From the NCBI GenBank assembly GCA_022432975.1, contig CM039510.1, forward strand, positions 32,395,023-32,459,022: 64,000 bases of DNA, given 5' to 3'. Shown here piece by piece: positions 24,038 to 35,000 of this stretch. The notes under the pieces were generated by a model, which searched no databases, was not told the DNA's origin, and saw nothing but the letters and a program-made list of their open reading frames with translations. This DNA comes from Begonia masoniana. Its lineage: Eukaryota; Streptophyta; Magnoliopsida; Cucurbitales; Begoniaceae. The number at the start of each line of letters is the position of its first letter. Position 1 is the stretch's first letter. Position numbers and translations under genes: made by a program.

Positions 24038-27000
24038 ATGGCCGAAGGAATCATCATCCCCGTTTTTGCAGACCTCCTTTCCAAATTGGGTTCTACTGCT
24101 TTGCAAGAGATTGCACTGATCTATGGTGTAGAGGAGGAGCTTGCCAAGCTCAAGGACACTTTTTGTGCTATGCAGTCGGTGCTTCTTGACGCTGAGCAGA
24201 AGGGAGACCGAAGTCCTCCCGTCAAGGATTGGCTTGGGAAGCTCAAGGATGCCGCTTACGATGCTGATGACTTACTCGACGAATTGTCCTACGAAACTCT
24301 GAGGCGACAAGTGATTTCGAGGGATAAGGTACGCATTTTCTTCTCCCAACATGAGCTTGCTTTTCCTGCGAAAATGGTCCGCAAGATTAAGAAACTTAGG
24401 CAGAGACTGGAGCTTATAGCAGCTGATAGAACCCAGTTCCACTTCTCAGAAACAATACCTGATCGATCTAGGACAAAGGATAGAGAGTATACTCACTCCT
24501 TTGTTCGCCAAGAGGAAATGATTGGGAGGGATGAAGAAAAAGAAGAAATTGTGAAGCGTCTGCTTGAAATCAATGAAAAACAGGACGTGTCAGTAGATGC
24601 AATAGTGGGTGTGGGAGGATTGGGAAAGACTATGCTTGCGAAGTCTGTAATCAACCATAAGAGAGTGAAAGATGCCTTTGATTTGAGACTCTGGGTGTGC
24701 ATCTCTGAAATATTTGATCTGAAAATAATAGTGGGGAAAATAATAGAAGCAGCTACCAAACAAAGGACATATGGGCTTGAGATGGAGTTTTTGCAAAGGG
24801 CACTTCGAGACCAAATTGATGAGAAGAAGTACCTTCTCGTGATGGATGATTTGTGGAACGAAGACGGTGAAAGATGGGCAGAGTTGAAAAGGTTGTTGAG
24901 GGGAGGTGCAAAAGGAAGTAAGATTCTCATCACCACTCGCAGCGAACTAGTTGCTGAGGTTTCTGAAGCAACTTCCCCCTACATTTTAAAGGGCTTGTCT
25001 GAAAGCAATTCGTGGATATTGTTCAAACAAATGGCTTTCAAAGAAGGTGAAGAACCAGAGAGCCCAAACAAGATAGAAATCGGGAAAGAAATTGCAAAGA
25101 AATGTATGGGTGTCCCACTTGTTATAAGGACCATAGGACGATTATTGCACTTTAAAATATCGGAAGTTGAATGGTTGTCTTTCAAGAACAGTGAGCTTTC
25201 AACAATCACACAGCAAGAAAATGAGATGACTCAGGTGCTTAAACTCAGCTACAATCACCTTCCCTCTCATTTGAAGCCATGTTTTGCGTATTGTTCGTTG
25301 TTCCCAAAAGATTACCGGTTTGAGAAAGATGAAATGATTAATTTGTGGGTGGCCGAAGGATTTGTCCAATCACAAGGTGAGAATGAATGCTTAGAGGATG
25401 TTGGCAATGAGTTTTTTATGGAGTTGATATGGAGGTCTATTTTCCAAGATGTACAAAGAAATAAATATGGTGATGTCAAAGGATGCCAAATGCACGATCT
25501 CATGCATGATCTAGCACGATTAGTTGCAGGCACAGAGTGTTTTACTCTAGATTCAGATATTAAGAATGTGATAGGAATACCCGCACCGCACTTCACTCAG
25601 TGGCACTTCACTCGGCCAATCCGCCGAATCGGTCGGAACTCCGGTCAGAACCCTCCGCCGGTCAGAACCCTCGGTCGAGTATTCCCATCATGGTGGGTCC
25701 CATTCCCCACCAGCAACAGGGTTTTAATCCCCAATAATTTCACCATGGGGGGATTTGAACCCTGCACCTCTACCTTGTGGGTAGAGGTCCTTTAACCAAG
25801 TGTGCCATGGAACACTTGGTTAAAGGACCTCTACCCACAAGGTAGAGGTGCAGGGTTCAAATCCCCCCATGGTGAAATTATTGGGGATTAAAACCCTGTT
25901 GCTGGTGGGGAATGGGACCCACCATGATGGGAATACTCGACCGAGGGTTCTGACCGGCGGAGGGTTCTGACCGGAGTTCCGACCGATTCGGCGGATTGGC
26001 CGAGTGAAGTGCCACTGAGTGAAGTGCGGTGCGGGTATTCCTATCATAAAAGGCGCCTTTTATGATAGGAATACCCGCACCGCACTTCACTCAGCGGCAC
26101 TTCACTCGGCCAATCCGCCGAATCGGTCGGAACTCCGGTCAGAACCCTCCGCCGGTCAGAACCCTCGGTCGAGTATTCCCATCATGGTGGGTCCCATTCC
26201 CCATCAGCAACAGGGTTTTAATCCCCAATAATTTCACCATGGGGGGATTTGAACCCTGCACCTCTACCTTGTGGGTAGAGGTCCTTTAACCAGCGCCTTT
26301 TATGATAGGAATACCCGCACCGCACTTCACTCAGCGGCACTTCACTCGGCCAATCCGCCGAATCGGTCGGAACTCCGGTCAGAACCCTCCGCCGGTCAGA
26401 ACCCTCGGTCGAGTATTCCCATCATGGTGGGTCCCATTCCCCACCAGCAACAGGGTTTTAATCCCCAATAATTTCACCATGGGGGGATTTGAACCCTGCA
26501 CCTCTACCTTGTGGGTAGAGGTCCTTTAACCAAGTGTTCCATGGCACACTTGGTTAAAGGACCTCTACCCACAAGGTAGAGGTGCAGGGTTCAAATCCCC
26601 CCATGGTGAAATTATTGGGGATTAAAACCCTGTTGCTGGTGGGGAATGGGACCCACCATGATGGGAATACTCGACCGAGGGTTCTGACCGGCGGAGGGTT
26701 CTGACCGGAGTTCCGACCGATTCGGCGGATTGGCCGAGTGAAGTGCCACTGAGTGAAGTGCGGTGCGGGTATTCCTATCAGAATGTCAATGAACGAACTC
26801 GACGAGTAGCATTTGATTGTGGTGGCGAATCAAAGTGGTCTGTACTTTTTACATCACAACTCAAACCATATAAATTAAGGACATTTTTATCGTCGTCACA
26901 TGTGTGGGATTATAGGCTTAGTTGCGAGCTAAATGAAACTGAATTGAAAGCCCATATATCATCAGTTAAATCGCTACGCGTTTTGGATTTACAGTGGTTG

Positions 27001-28809
27001 TGTATGAAAAAAGTACTATTTTCAATTGGTCTGCTAAAGCACCTAAGATTTCTTGGTCTTTCAGGCAATGGACAGTTAGAGTCATTCCCAAGTTCAATAA
27101 CTAAATTGCATAATTTGCAAACTCTAAATATTAGTTATTGTTCATCTTTGAAAGAACTACCAAGAGATATCGGAAGTCTTATCAACCTGAGATATCTTGA
27201 GCTTTCCTGTAATGAGTTCATAGAAAGGCTCCCGGATTCTACATCTAAATTGTTGCATTTGCGAAATTTGATTCTCAACGACTTTACACGTCTAGTAGAA
27301 TTACCAGAAAATATAGGTAATATGGTAGACTTGAGGTTTCTTCATCTTCGCGGTAATTTCAATATAAAATTGCTTCCGAATTCAATTGCTAAGTTGCAGA
27401 AATTGCAATTATTAAATCTGGAAGGTTGTGAATCTCTAAGAGAATTGCCAAGAGATGTTTCTAATCTAGTAAACCTAAAGCATCTGGATCTTGAATACTG
27501 TGATGGATTGAGAAGCATGCCACTTGGACTAAATAAGTTGACTAGTTTTCATACGATGAACTTATATGCAGTGGGTCCCTCGGTGTCTTCTGAAGATAGT
27601 GGGTTGTGGCAACTTAATACCCTTATCAACATAAGGGGAAGATTGTGTATCCGAGATTTACATCACTTGAGGAAGGATTCGTCCCAAGCTAACTCTGTAA
27701 ACTTGAAAGATAATCACGGAGTTCGTGATTTGATCTTAGAATGGAGTGAAATTGACTACAATCCTAATGGTATCGATCACGACTCTGTAGTTTTGGAAAA
27801 ATTGCATCCAAACAAAAATGTTGAAACATTGAGTATAGATGGATATAGTGGAGTGAGATTATCAAGTTGGGTATCTTCATTATCAAATTTGACGGATATC
27901 ACCATTAATAATTGTGAAAGATTGCAGTATGTTCCACGATTTGATCGACTTCCAAATCTCCAAAATTTGTTTTTAAGAAACTTAAAGCTCATAGAGTATA
28001 TGGACAACAATGAGACAGTGGATGAATTTCATTCGAGTGTTTTCTTTCCATCCTTACAATCCCTCCGCCTTTTGAAGATGGATAAATTAAAGGGATGGTG
28101 GAAGTCGAGGGAATTCACTCCAAAAGATCGTGGTCAGAGCTTCCTTCTTCCATCATTTCAATGCCTCTCTTGTTTGTGGATAATGAATTGCCCTCGAATG
28201 TTTTCCATCCCATCCTTCAACGTGTCTTTAAAGGAACTGTATCTTGGCTACTCCAGTGCATCTCCAGAAGATTACACCCAATTGGAAGCACTTGATCGCC
28301 GTGATGACTTATATTCGAGTTTTGAACACTTGACCGCTCTGCATTCTCTTTATATAATCAATTGTAGGGATCTTATTACGTTGCCAGATTGGATTGGTAA
28401 CCTTACTTCATTACAGGAACTGACAATTAGATGTTGTCCAAAATTAACTTTGCTTCCCGAGGGCATTCGTCAACTCTCTTCTTTAAGGAAATTGACTATC
28501 GATAGTTGTAGCAGACTGGAGGATTGGTCGAAGATTGGTAACCTTACTTCATTACAGGAATTGAAGATTACAAGTTGTAAGGATCTTGTTATGTTACCAG
28601 ATTGGATTAGCAACCTTACTTCATTACAGGAATTGACAATTACACATTGTCGAAAACTAACTTTGCTTCCCGAGGGCATTCGCCAACTCTCTTCTCTAAG
28701 GAAATTGACTATCTCTTGGTGTGGGAGACTGCAGGAAAGATGCAGGCCACAAATTGGCGAGGATTGGTCAAAGATTGCTCACGTAGAAGATATCAAAATC
28801 AGTCGGTAA
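24038..28809 (+). pseudogene. CNL resistance gene split by a fold-back element
   Basis: An intronless CC-NB-ARC-LRR immune-receptor gene interrupted between MHD and LRR. From ATG 24038 (MAEGIIIPVFADLL) the frame has an Rx-type coiled coil, P-loop GVGGLGKT (191-198), LLVMDDLW kinase-2, ITTRS RNBS-B, GVPL in place of GLPL, RNBS-D and MHDLMHD. After residue ~510 it enters the element at 25570 and stops at 25795 with a ~75-residue transposon-coded tail. The LRR resumes at 26780 and is open to 28809, ending with the same terminal repeats (LPDWI ... LTSLQEL) as its paralogs. Without the insert and one target duplication the frame would be continuous. An upstream in-frame ATG at 23921 adds 39 codons but lacks family similarity. 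Confidence 0.9.
25570..26779. mobile_element. 1.21-kb fold-back element made of five ~235-bp modules
   Basis: Terminal inverted repeats GATAGGAATACCCGCACCGC at 25570 and its complement ending at 26779, flanked by AGAATGT (25563-25569 and 26780-26786). The element is built from one module in the order forward (25570-25803), reverse (25812-26045), forward (26064-26292), forward (26304-26537), reverse (26546-26779). Short palindromic linkers such as GGCGCC join them. Each module carries a tRNA-like block: TTGGTTAAAGG, a hairpin CCTCTACC-CACAA-GGTAGAGG, and GGTTCAAATCC, one base from the Pol III B box. No transposase. The 7-bp (possibly 8-bp) duplication hints at a hAT- or Mutator-mobilised fold-back, which is inference. 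Confidence 0.88.
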
Positions 28810-29183
28810 ATCAAGTACCCAAAACCAATATTTCATCTTTCAACACCAGATGTAATGACAGGTATTGCCATTTGTTTTACATCTTTCGAAGTTCTTCATC
28901 AATGGATGATGTGTAATTTAAATGATGATGTGTAATAACAACTTTCGAAGACATACTTTTTTATGTTGGTATATTATCATACAACGCATGATGTGTAATA
29001 CACCTCCCCCATTTTTTATCAATAAAAGGTTATCAAGACAGCTAATATCTAATTCTAAATTCAAGTACTCACTACTACGGATGTGTTAATGTTTGAATGG
29101 AATAATTAATATTTTACTATGATTATTAATTATGCGTAATCAAATATATTCCTGTCCTATAACCTGGAGATCTCCCTTTGCAG
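28810..29183. other. CNL 3' flank and DUF642 upstream intron remnant
   Basis: The first ~100 bases after the stop (AAATCAAGTA...CAACACCAGATG) are shared by the CNL genes ending at 28809, 40158 and 48358 and probably form the 3' UTR. The remainder is AT-rich, also shared with 40159-40653, and ends with an acceptor-like CTCCCTTTGCAG. No other gene. Confidence 0.55.
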
Positions 29184-30100
29184 ACATTATACAGCAGCGA
29201 TGGAGGTGATGTCTATGCTTGGGGATTCAGAGCCGCTGCCGATTTAGTAAATGTCATCTTCCATAACCCTGGAATTCAAGAAGATCCTGCTTGCGGGCCA
29301 CTTATAGATGCTGTTGCTATCAAGGAGCTCTTCCCTCCATTGCCCACCAAATGTCAGTATATGCAACTCTTCAATTGCTAATTACAACATAAAAAACATG
29401 AAATAAAAATCAGTAAATCACTCAAACTTCAAAACACAGATGTCTTAATTAGGTATTTGTTTTCAATGTGATAATAGAAGACAGTATAAAGTGTGGTTTA
29501 TCACTATAGAAAACTAAATTTGAACATTTTGTTACCTTTTCTTGATCCGCTGATGTTTGGTGCTGATCAATTCTTGCAGATAACTCGGTTAAAAACAATG
29601 GATTTGAAGAAGGTCCTCATCGTTTTGTAAACTCCTCAAATGGGGTCTTGCTCCCTCCCAGACAGGAAGATCGCACATCCCCGCTTCCGGGTTGGCTCAT
29701 TGAATCTCTAAAAGCTGTCAAGTTCATAGATTCAAAGCATTTCAACGTCCCATTTGGAGAGGCTGCGATTGAGCTTGTTACCGGGAGAGAAAGTGCCATC
29801 GCCCAAATTATCAGAACAGTTCCAAACAGAGTCTATAACCTGGCATTCGCAGTTGGAGATGCCAAAAATGGCTGCCACGGGTCAATGATGGTAGAAGCTT
29901 TTGCAGGAAAGAATACTCTCAAAGTCCCATTCCAGTCCCATGGAAAGGGAATGTTCAAAACTGCCAGTTTCAAATTCAAAGCTGATTCAGATAGAACAAG
30001 AATCACATTCTTCAGCTCATATTACCACACTAGGATGGATGACTTTGGCTCTCTCTGCGGCCCTGTATTAGATGAAGTACGAGTTTTACCTTCTAAATAA
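29184..30100 (+). pseudogene. 5'-truncated DUF642 cell-wall protein gene
   Basis: Two exons. Exon A (29184-29352) reads LYSSDGGDVYAWGFRAA ... DPACGPLIDAVAIKELFPP. After an intron with GT (29353) and TTCTTGCAG, exon B (29580-30100) continues NGFEEGP ... SLPxPGWLIESLKAVKFID ... SLCGPVLDEVRV and ends at TAA. These are hallmark DUF642 (BIIDXI/TEEBE-type) motifs. The family consists of secreted cell-wall proteins that bind polysaccharide and interact with pectin methylesterases. Signal peptide and most of the first DUF642 domain are absent, and upstream sequence runs straight into the CNL 3' flank. The second domain is open and could be transcribed, but as it stands the gene is partial. Confidence 0.85.
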
Positions 30101-31135
30101 ATGAGTTTCGCTTCATTTCACAAAAAGACTATGTGGTATGAACGATGATGATTTTGCCACTAGAATCAATATGAGCTATTTTCTTTCTGTTTAAGTGCTA
30201 ATTTCTAACACAAGAAGAAAGCACCATAAATTCATTTCAATACATCTGTAAATTGTCGATAGCATGTTAAATGGACTTCAATAATCATATTGAGAACCTC
30301 AATTGAAGTTATTTGATCCGAACTCATGAGTTCCAGGAAAGTAAGCGAGTGAGAGAGAGAGAGAGAGAGAGGAGAGATTATACTGCATAACAAATTACAA
30401 AACTTTGATCAAGGAATGACTTTTCTGTTATTGAATGAATGAAAACTGACCACTTTTTAACCAGCTGAAGGAATAATGCTTCACCGACCATCATCTAAAG
30501 AACTCACGAGACACTTCTTCAACGAAGAACTCGAAATTCATCCAAGCATGATATTTATCTAAATAAAGAGAGATTGATTAAAGAATGCAATATGTATCTA
30601 GCAATATCATTTGTTGAAAAAATAGATAAATAAATACAGTCTCTTAAATTTAAGGGTAAAGAGCAGGATTTCCAGAAAGCATAATTAACAAAGTGACTCT
30701 GGATACATCCAATAGAATCATAAGCATTGAATTTTATTGAATTATGATGACAGAGGAGGTTAAGGGTCAAAGTAAATTTTATGATGCATTGATAAATCAA
30801 ATCCAATCAACTTAGTAATGTTGCCAATTAAATTGTAAGGATACTTAATAAAGATGCAGTCTTTTCTCACGGCCTTCATTAGCATATCAACACCGGGGAA
30901 AAAAATATTGTCAAAAATAGGTACTTGTCCTGAAAATCAATTTATGACATGGTCGAGAATAGTTGTACAAACTCTCAAATTACGTCGAGAAAGTATGTCA
31001 TTCGTGCAACGTGCCAGAAAGAATTATGATCTCTCGAATAAACCACTTTCACTATTAAATATACAATGTACAGAAAATATGAAATTAGACGGTGCTAATA
31101 TAGTTAAACAAAATTAGACATTCAGCCGCTGCCGC
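30101..31135. other. intergenic, with a (GA)n tract
   Basis: AT-rich sequence following the DUF642 stop. A (GA)n microsatellite lies at about 30348-30375. From ~30935 the sequence matches 42060 onward in the next block, upstream of the hydrolase fragment, and is probably intron of that gene. No gene signal seen elsewhere. Confidence 0.5.
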
Positions 31136-31908
31136 ATCATTTGCGCCCATCATGTTTGCTCCTCAGAAACAGCTATCATTTCAAGAGGTTTTATTGAGGT
31201 ATAAAAGTATCTAATTAGAAGTTAAAACTCTTTTATATGAATATAAAAAGACGAGCACTTGCTTAATGTTTCCTCCCGTTTTCCTTCTTGTAGATGCCAA
31301 ACGAATGACATTCCAGTTTGTCTCATGTATGGAAAAGAAGATCCTTGGGTAAAACCTGCTTGGGACCTTCAAGTTAAAAGGCAGATCCCAAAGGCACCTT
31401 ATTATGAAATCAGTCCAGCAAGCCATTGTCCCCGATGAAGTTCCGGAGGTAAACGTGCCCTCTTCTAAATTATAACGATAGATTTATCTCTAATTTTTTA
31501 CTTTAAGTTAGAGGAGATGTAAAAATAATGTTATAGATACTCTCTTAAAAAATTTACTAATGTGTCAAATAATAATTGGTTCAATTAATGCACCAGCAAA
31601 GTTTTTAAAAGAGTAAAATAAGAGATTACACGTAATATTACTCTTACCGAAAATTACTTATTCAATCCAATGAAGCATTACATTAATTTAAATTGTAAAA
31701 TTTATCTCATAATTCTAGATACATTGTGTTATGTATTAATTCACTCGTAATCATGATTACAGGTTGTTAATTACTTACTACGTGGGTGGATCAGAAACAT
31801 AGAGACCCAAGGCTTAGTAACTCTGCCTTTACTTGATGACTTGGCTAGAATCAACGACAGCATTGTCAAGGATTTAGAGTTCTCAAGGGATGGATCGAAG
31901 AAATCAGT
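31136..31908 (+). pseudogene. alpha/beta-hydrolase gene, C-terminal exons, frameshifted
   Basis: Three exon remnants. 31136-31198 reads AAAASFAPIMFAPQ. 31294-31448 reads CQTNDIPVCLMYGKEDPWVKP ... KAPYYEISPASH. 31763-~31908 reads VVNYLLRGWIRNIETQG ... LPLLDDLARIND. The GxEDPW and SPAGH(C/W)PHDE blocks carry the family's catalytic Asp and His and fit plastid alpha/beta hydrolases of the chlorophyll-dephytylase/At5g38520 type (from memory, medium confidence). A two-base loss in the catalytic histidine region (CATTGTCCCCGATG) shifts the frame. Upstream exons are missing, and the 3' end merges with the BPS1-like downstream flank. Confidence 0.72.
31528..31651. mobile_element. short MITE in a hydrolase intron
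   Basis: AT-rich piece from ATAATGTTATAGATACTCTC to AATATTACTCTTA, with inner TGTGTCAAATAATAATTGG. Same family as 33395, 35529 and 42674. It sits in the intron of the hydrolase fragment in both blocks, so it predates the block duplication. Confidence 0.45.
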
Positions 31909-32094
31909 CATAATACAATACAAAAACCTAGTCTCTAGAATATTTCTTTACTTAGTCTTCCTCTCCTAATCCTCTTCATCCTCTGCAGATTCTGTATTTC
32001 TCTACTGTACTATCATTAACACTATGTACAAATCAATCGACTTCACACCATTATACAATTAAGTGTCTAGAATGGGATGAACTACACGACCAGT

Positions 32095-33051
32095 CTACCA
32101 GTGTTTCTCCTTCTCCTCCGCCATTGCCAAGCCACAGACAATTTGAGTTCTTCCAGCTAAAACCTCCGAGAAAAGCCGGTTTACCTCCTTCTCTATTCCC
32201 TCCAATTGCCTCTCGAATTCACCCACTTTTCTATCGACTTCCTTTTCCGCTTCCCCGTTCTCTCCGTCGTCTATGGAGCCGATTAGACGACCCACTGCCT
32301 CGTTCAGGTCTCTTATTTCATTTAGCACCCACTTCTTCTCGCTTCCTTCTTTGTAAATTTCTGAATCTAATCGGTTGAGTGTATCCATTTTTACCTCCAT
32401 GGTTGATTTTCTTGACTCCAAGTATGGGGTTTCGTCTCCATGTAAACCAGTGACTGTGATTCCACATATCCATATACCCACACTTTGTAGAATCCTAAGA
32501 GCTTGGCGAATGGTCGAGTCTTTGGTGGGCTTGTTCTTCTTCCTTTGCTTCTCGGTCTCTTCGCTTTCGTTCTTCATCAAATTGTGGGTGAATTTTTTGG
32601 GCTGAATTGGTTTCAAGCGGGCTCTCGCCGACGAAGGAGAAGTTCGCGCTCGAATTAGGGCGTAGGAGATTAAAGTTCTCTCCCGCGAGAGATGAGAAAG
32701 CGATGAACTCATGGAATTAAAAAGCTCCAGTAAGTTCAGCGTGTAGTTGAGATATTCATCTACAGAATCGCTTTTCCATTCGCTGATTGGGTGCTCTAAT
32801 TCCACAGCCAGTTTGGCGAAAGCTTTGTTTATTTCAGGAATCACCGGCAGAAGCTGATGAATCCATCGAAACGAGAAGAAATCTGACCTGGTATTCGAAT
32901 TCAGCATCAACTGTCTGAGCGTATCAGCAACATCAGACTCAAACTCACGTAGAAAACCTGAGAAATCTCGCGGACGACGATGATTATGGCGGTGGAGATC
33001 GTCTTCCAATCTGGAATACAACTCGTTGAAGCTATCTGCCAAGAGCACCAT
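32095..33051 (-). CDS. BPS1-like protein (BYPASS1 family)
   Basis: A 318-residue intronless gene on the minus strand. The start is the ATG at 33051 (MVLLADSFNELYSRLEDDLH), which matches the usual family start. An open extension to 33189 has no family character. The protein is helical and soluble-looking: an N-terminal region with RDFSGFLREFESDVADTLRQL, conserved SLSWIHQL-like (FSFRWIHQLLPVIPEINKAFAKL), SEWKSDSVDEYLNYTLNLLELFNSMSSSLS, a basic low-complexity stretch (~200-225), the hydrophobic VGIWICGITVTGLHG, and a C-terminal coiled coil. Arabidopsis BPS1 relatives restrict synthesis of a root-derived shoot-arresting signal. Molecular activity is unknown. A near-identical intact copy lies at 52399-53355. 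Confidence 0.85.
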   Translation of the reverse strand: MVLLADSFNELYSRLEDDLHRHNHRRPRDFSGFLREFESDVADTLRQLMLNSNTRSDFFSFRWIHQLLPVIPEINKAFAKLAVELEHPISEWKSDSVDEYLNYTLNLLELFNSMSSSLSHLSRERTLISYALIRARTSPSSARARLKPIQPKKFTHNLMKNESEETEKQRKKNKPTKDSTIRQALRILQSVGIWICGITVTGLHGDETPYLESRKSTMEVKMDTLNRLDSEIYKEGSEKKWVLNEIRDLNEAVGRLIGSIDDGENGEAEKEVDRKVGEFERQLEGIEKEVNRLFSEVLAGRTQIVCGLAMAEEKEKHW

Positions 33052-33134
33052 TTCTGGATAAGATTGGGAGCTCCGAAAGATCGTAAACAAGAGAGATGTT
33101 GTATTCAGTCGGCAAAACAGAGAAATGAGACAGG

Positions 33135-33142
33135 TATAAATA
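33135..33142 (-). promoter_or_regulatory. probable TATA box of the BPS1-like gene
   Basis: TATTTATA on the minus strand, about 85 bases 5' of the ATG. The same position in the second copy carries a similar motif (53439-53446). Confidence 0.5.
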
Positions 33143-33376
33143 GACGAAGCAGTAGACCGCCAATGGGTTTGAAAGCTAACGCGGGTCAAACACTCAACCT
33201 CCGTCGACGGCGACCAAGAACCAACGCGTCAGACTGTCTTTTTCAATTATATTGTAGAAGCTCATCCACAATGGAGGCGGAGCCTACCCAGAAAGAGGGA
33301 ACACATTTATGTGAGATATTTTCTTCACTATTTTTCTTTACCAACCCATCTTTGTATTTTTCTAATTAATTAAATT

Positions 33377-33680
33377 AATAATTCAATAATAAAACTATGT
33401 TTACTACGTATACATTCTTATTCTATCTTCTTAAAATATACGCTGATATGTTATTCAATGATTGGTTCAATTAATGTAATAAATTAACTATTTATAATTT
33501 ATGACATTAATTACATCAATCATTGTTTGACACGTCATCGATTATTTTAAGAGAGTAAATGTAACATTACTCTTAACTAACATATGAAACAATAATTGAT
33601 AAAATTATTGTAACACATTAGCTAGTATGTTTAGATATTAGAATAAAATAATAAACATAGTTTTATTATTGAATTAATGA
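33377..33680. mobile_element. ~300-bp palindromic MITE
   Basis: Outer inverted repeats read ATTCAATAATAAAACTATG (left) and CATAGTTTTATTATTGAAT (right). They enclose a piece of the AAGAGTAATGTTA-type MITE family (33395-33577). The second BPS1-like copy lacks this element after the shared TTTGTATTTTTCTAATTA, so it inserted, or was left behind, after duplication. Confidence 0.6.
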
Positions 33681-33940
33681 CTTCAAATTTAGTCTCTTTT
33701 GAATCGATAACATAAAAATAAAATTAATCCTTTTTACAATAAAATTAGAGTTTAATTTGTTTGATCTCATCAAACACTCTATCGTACACTCGTTGCATGT
33801 GGTGAGCGTGGAACTATTTAGTGGAGGATAAAATACAAGGTCTAATTTATGGAGTGAAATTCGATATTTGAACATTTTATAATAAGAACTTAGTCCCCAC
33901 TTATATTTTGTCATACTTTTTGGACAAAAGTAAACAACTA
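33681..33940. other. AT-rich intergenic, nothing recognised
   Basis: No gene or clear repeat signal in this stretch. It abuts the hAT-like repeat that starts near AGGGTGGACAAAAC. Confidence 0.4.
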
Positions 33941-34985
33941 GGGTGGACAAAACAAGATTGTAATCCAAATGTTGGTTTGGTGTCAGTTCGGTTTAGTTTT
34001 TACCTTTGTGCAATTCATATCATTTTTTTAATGTAAAAGAGTCATTTTTCAAGATTCGATTCTTAGTTCTAAAAAAAATCGTTGAGTTGAATAGAAGTAC
34101 GTAAGGGTGGACAAAATCAGCATGAATTTACAGCGGTATGTCCAACCCGGGCAGTTCGATTTGCTCGAGGTCAGTCCTATGAGTTAGGTACCAATGATAG
34201 TTCAAAGATCACAAAACCTAGTCTATCCAAAACCCGACTCAACCCATAACATTTCTTTTTCATTTCAGAAATATATAATTGGAATAGAATTTAGACCGAA
34301 CCATATTGCACAATGAATCAAAACATTATAGTTCCGAATTTAGGGTGGAACTAAATCAAACTTGCCTATAAACGGCCCAGATAACCATAAGTGATAAAAT
34401 CTTGCTTACGCTCGATTCAAACTCGACACAAACTTGATCGAAACCCGACAAAGCCCACCCAAACTTGACCCGAATCTTTCATTTGGTTGTTTTACAGTTT
34501 TCAATTTGAAAACCTAAAACGTGTTGGGTTGTAATTTTGTTTGAGTCAACTAGATTAATCACCAAGACAGCCATGAATTACACAAAAGTTGTAATTAGTT
34601 GAAACAAATGATAAATGTGAGGACTGGGTTTAATACTGGAATCCCAACGGAATCCGCCTCAGAAAAAGGCAAAATCTCAAACTAATCTTCTCTCCCAAAC
34701 CCTAATCCCCCATTTTCAGCCCTTTCTGTTTTTATTTTATTAAATAATAATATTTAATTACACCAAATATATGTATGTGTTGCTCTTAGCTAGCAGTCTC
34801 TCAATACGAGAAATAATTGGGAAATGTCGGTATAACCACAAACCGAGAGATAATAATGCAATAATATTCACTTGTTTTTAGACAATAATGTAATTTCACT
34901 TTTAAATTCTACCAAATTGAACAAAACGGAGAGATTCAATTCAGTTTATCGGTTTTGGATCGGTTTTGAACACCCCTGGATTATT
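33941..34985. mobile_element. hAT-like non-autonomous repeat, possibly nested
   Basis: Begins GGGTGGACAAAACAAG at ~33943 with a second similar start at ~34106 (GGGTGGACAAAATCAG). Ends with TATCGGTTTTGGATCGG and TTTTGAACACCCC, roughly the inverse. Such GGGTG(G/T)NCAAAA ends with CGGTT-rich subtermini are common in plant hAT-type elements. 34093-34900 is shared with 955-1745 and the start of the right 13.2-kb copy. No transposase. The target duplication is not clear, so this call is tentative. Confidence 0.45.
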
Positions 34986-35000
34986 CGAAACTAAAAAAGA

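Larger units (their letters stand above)
14526..27740. repeat. right copy of the 13.2-kb direct repeat
   Basis: Collinear with 1345-14525. It carries several one-base deletions relative to the left copy in its first ~1.2 kb (for example near 15030, 15067, 15394, 15446 and 15650), and a few more in gag. It is then clean, with long open frames, from about 18000 onward. The mirror-image error gradient is described in the findings. Confidence 0.93.

Noticed and set aside
25812..25880. Possible tRNA gene in the fold-back modules
   Set aside because: Has D-arm-like, stem-loop and B-box-like parts but no acceptor stem or 7-base anticodon loop. It is a tRNA-derived remnant inside a transposon.
25820..26529. 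Repeated ~65-75-codon frames (KCGAGIPI, NPPNRSELRS, FTQRHFTRPIRR types)
   Set aside because: They are translations of the inverted modules of the fold-back element in various frames, not genes.
32124..32605. Plus-strand frames opposite the BPS1-like gene (also 52428-52909)
   Set aside because: Antisense shadows of a clearly coding minus-strand gene.
33052..33189. N-terminal extension of the BPS1-like frame
   Set aside because: Crosses the TATA-like motif and has no counterpart in the family. The start MVLLADS at 33051 is preferred.
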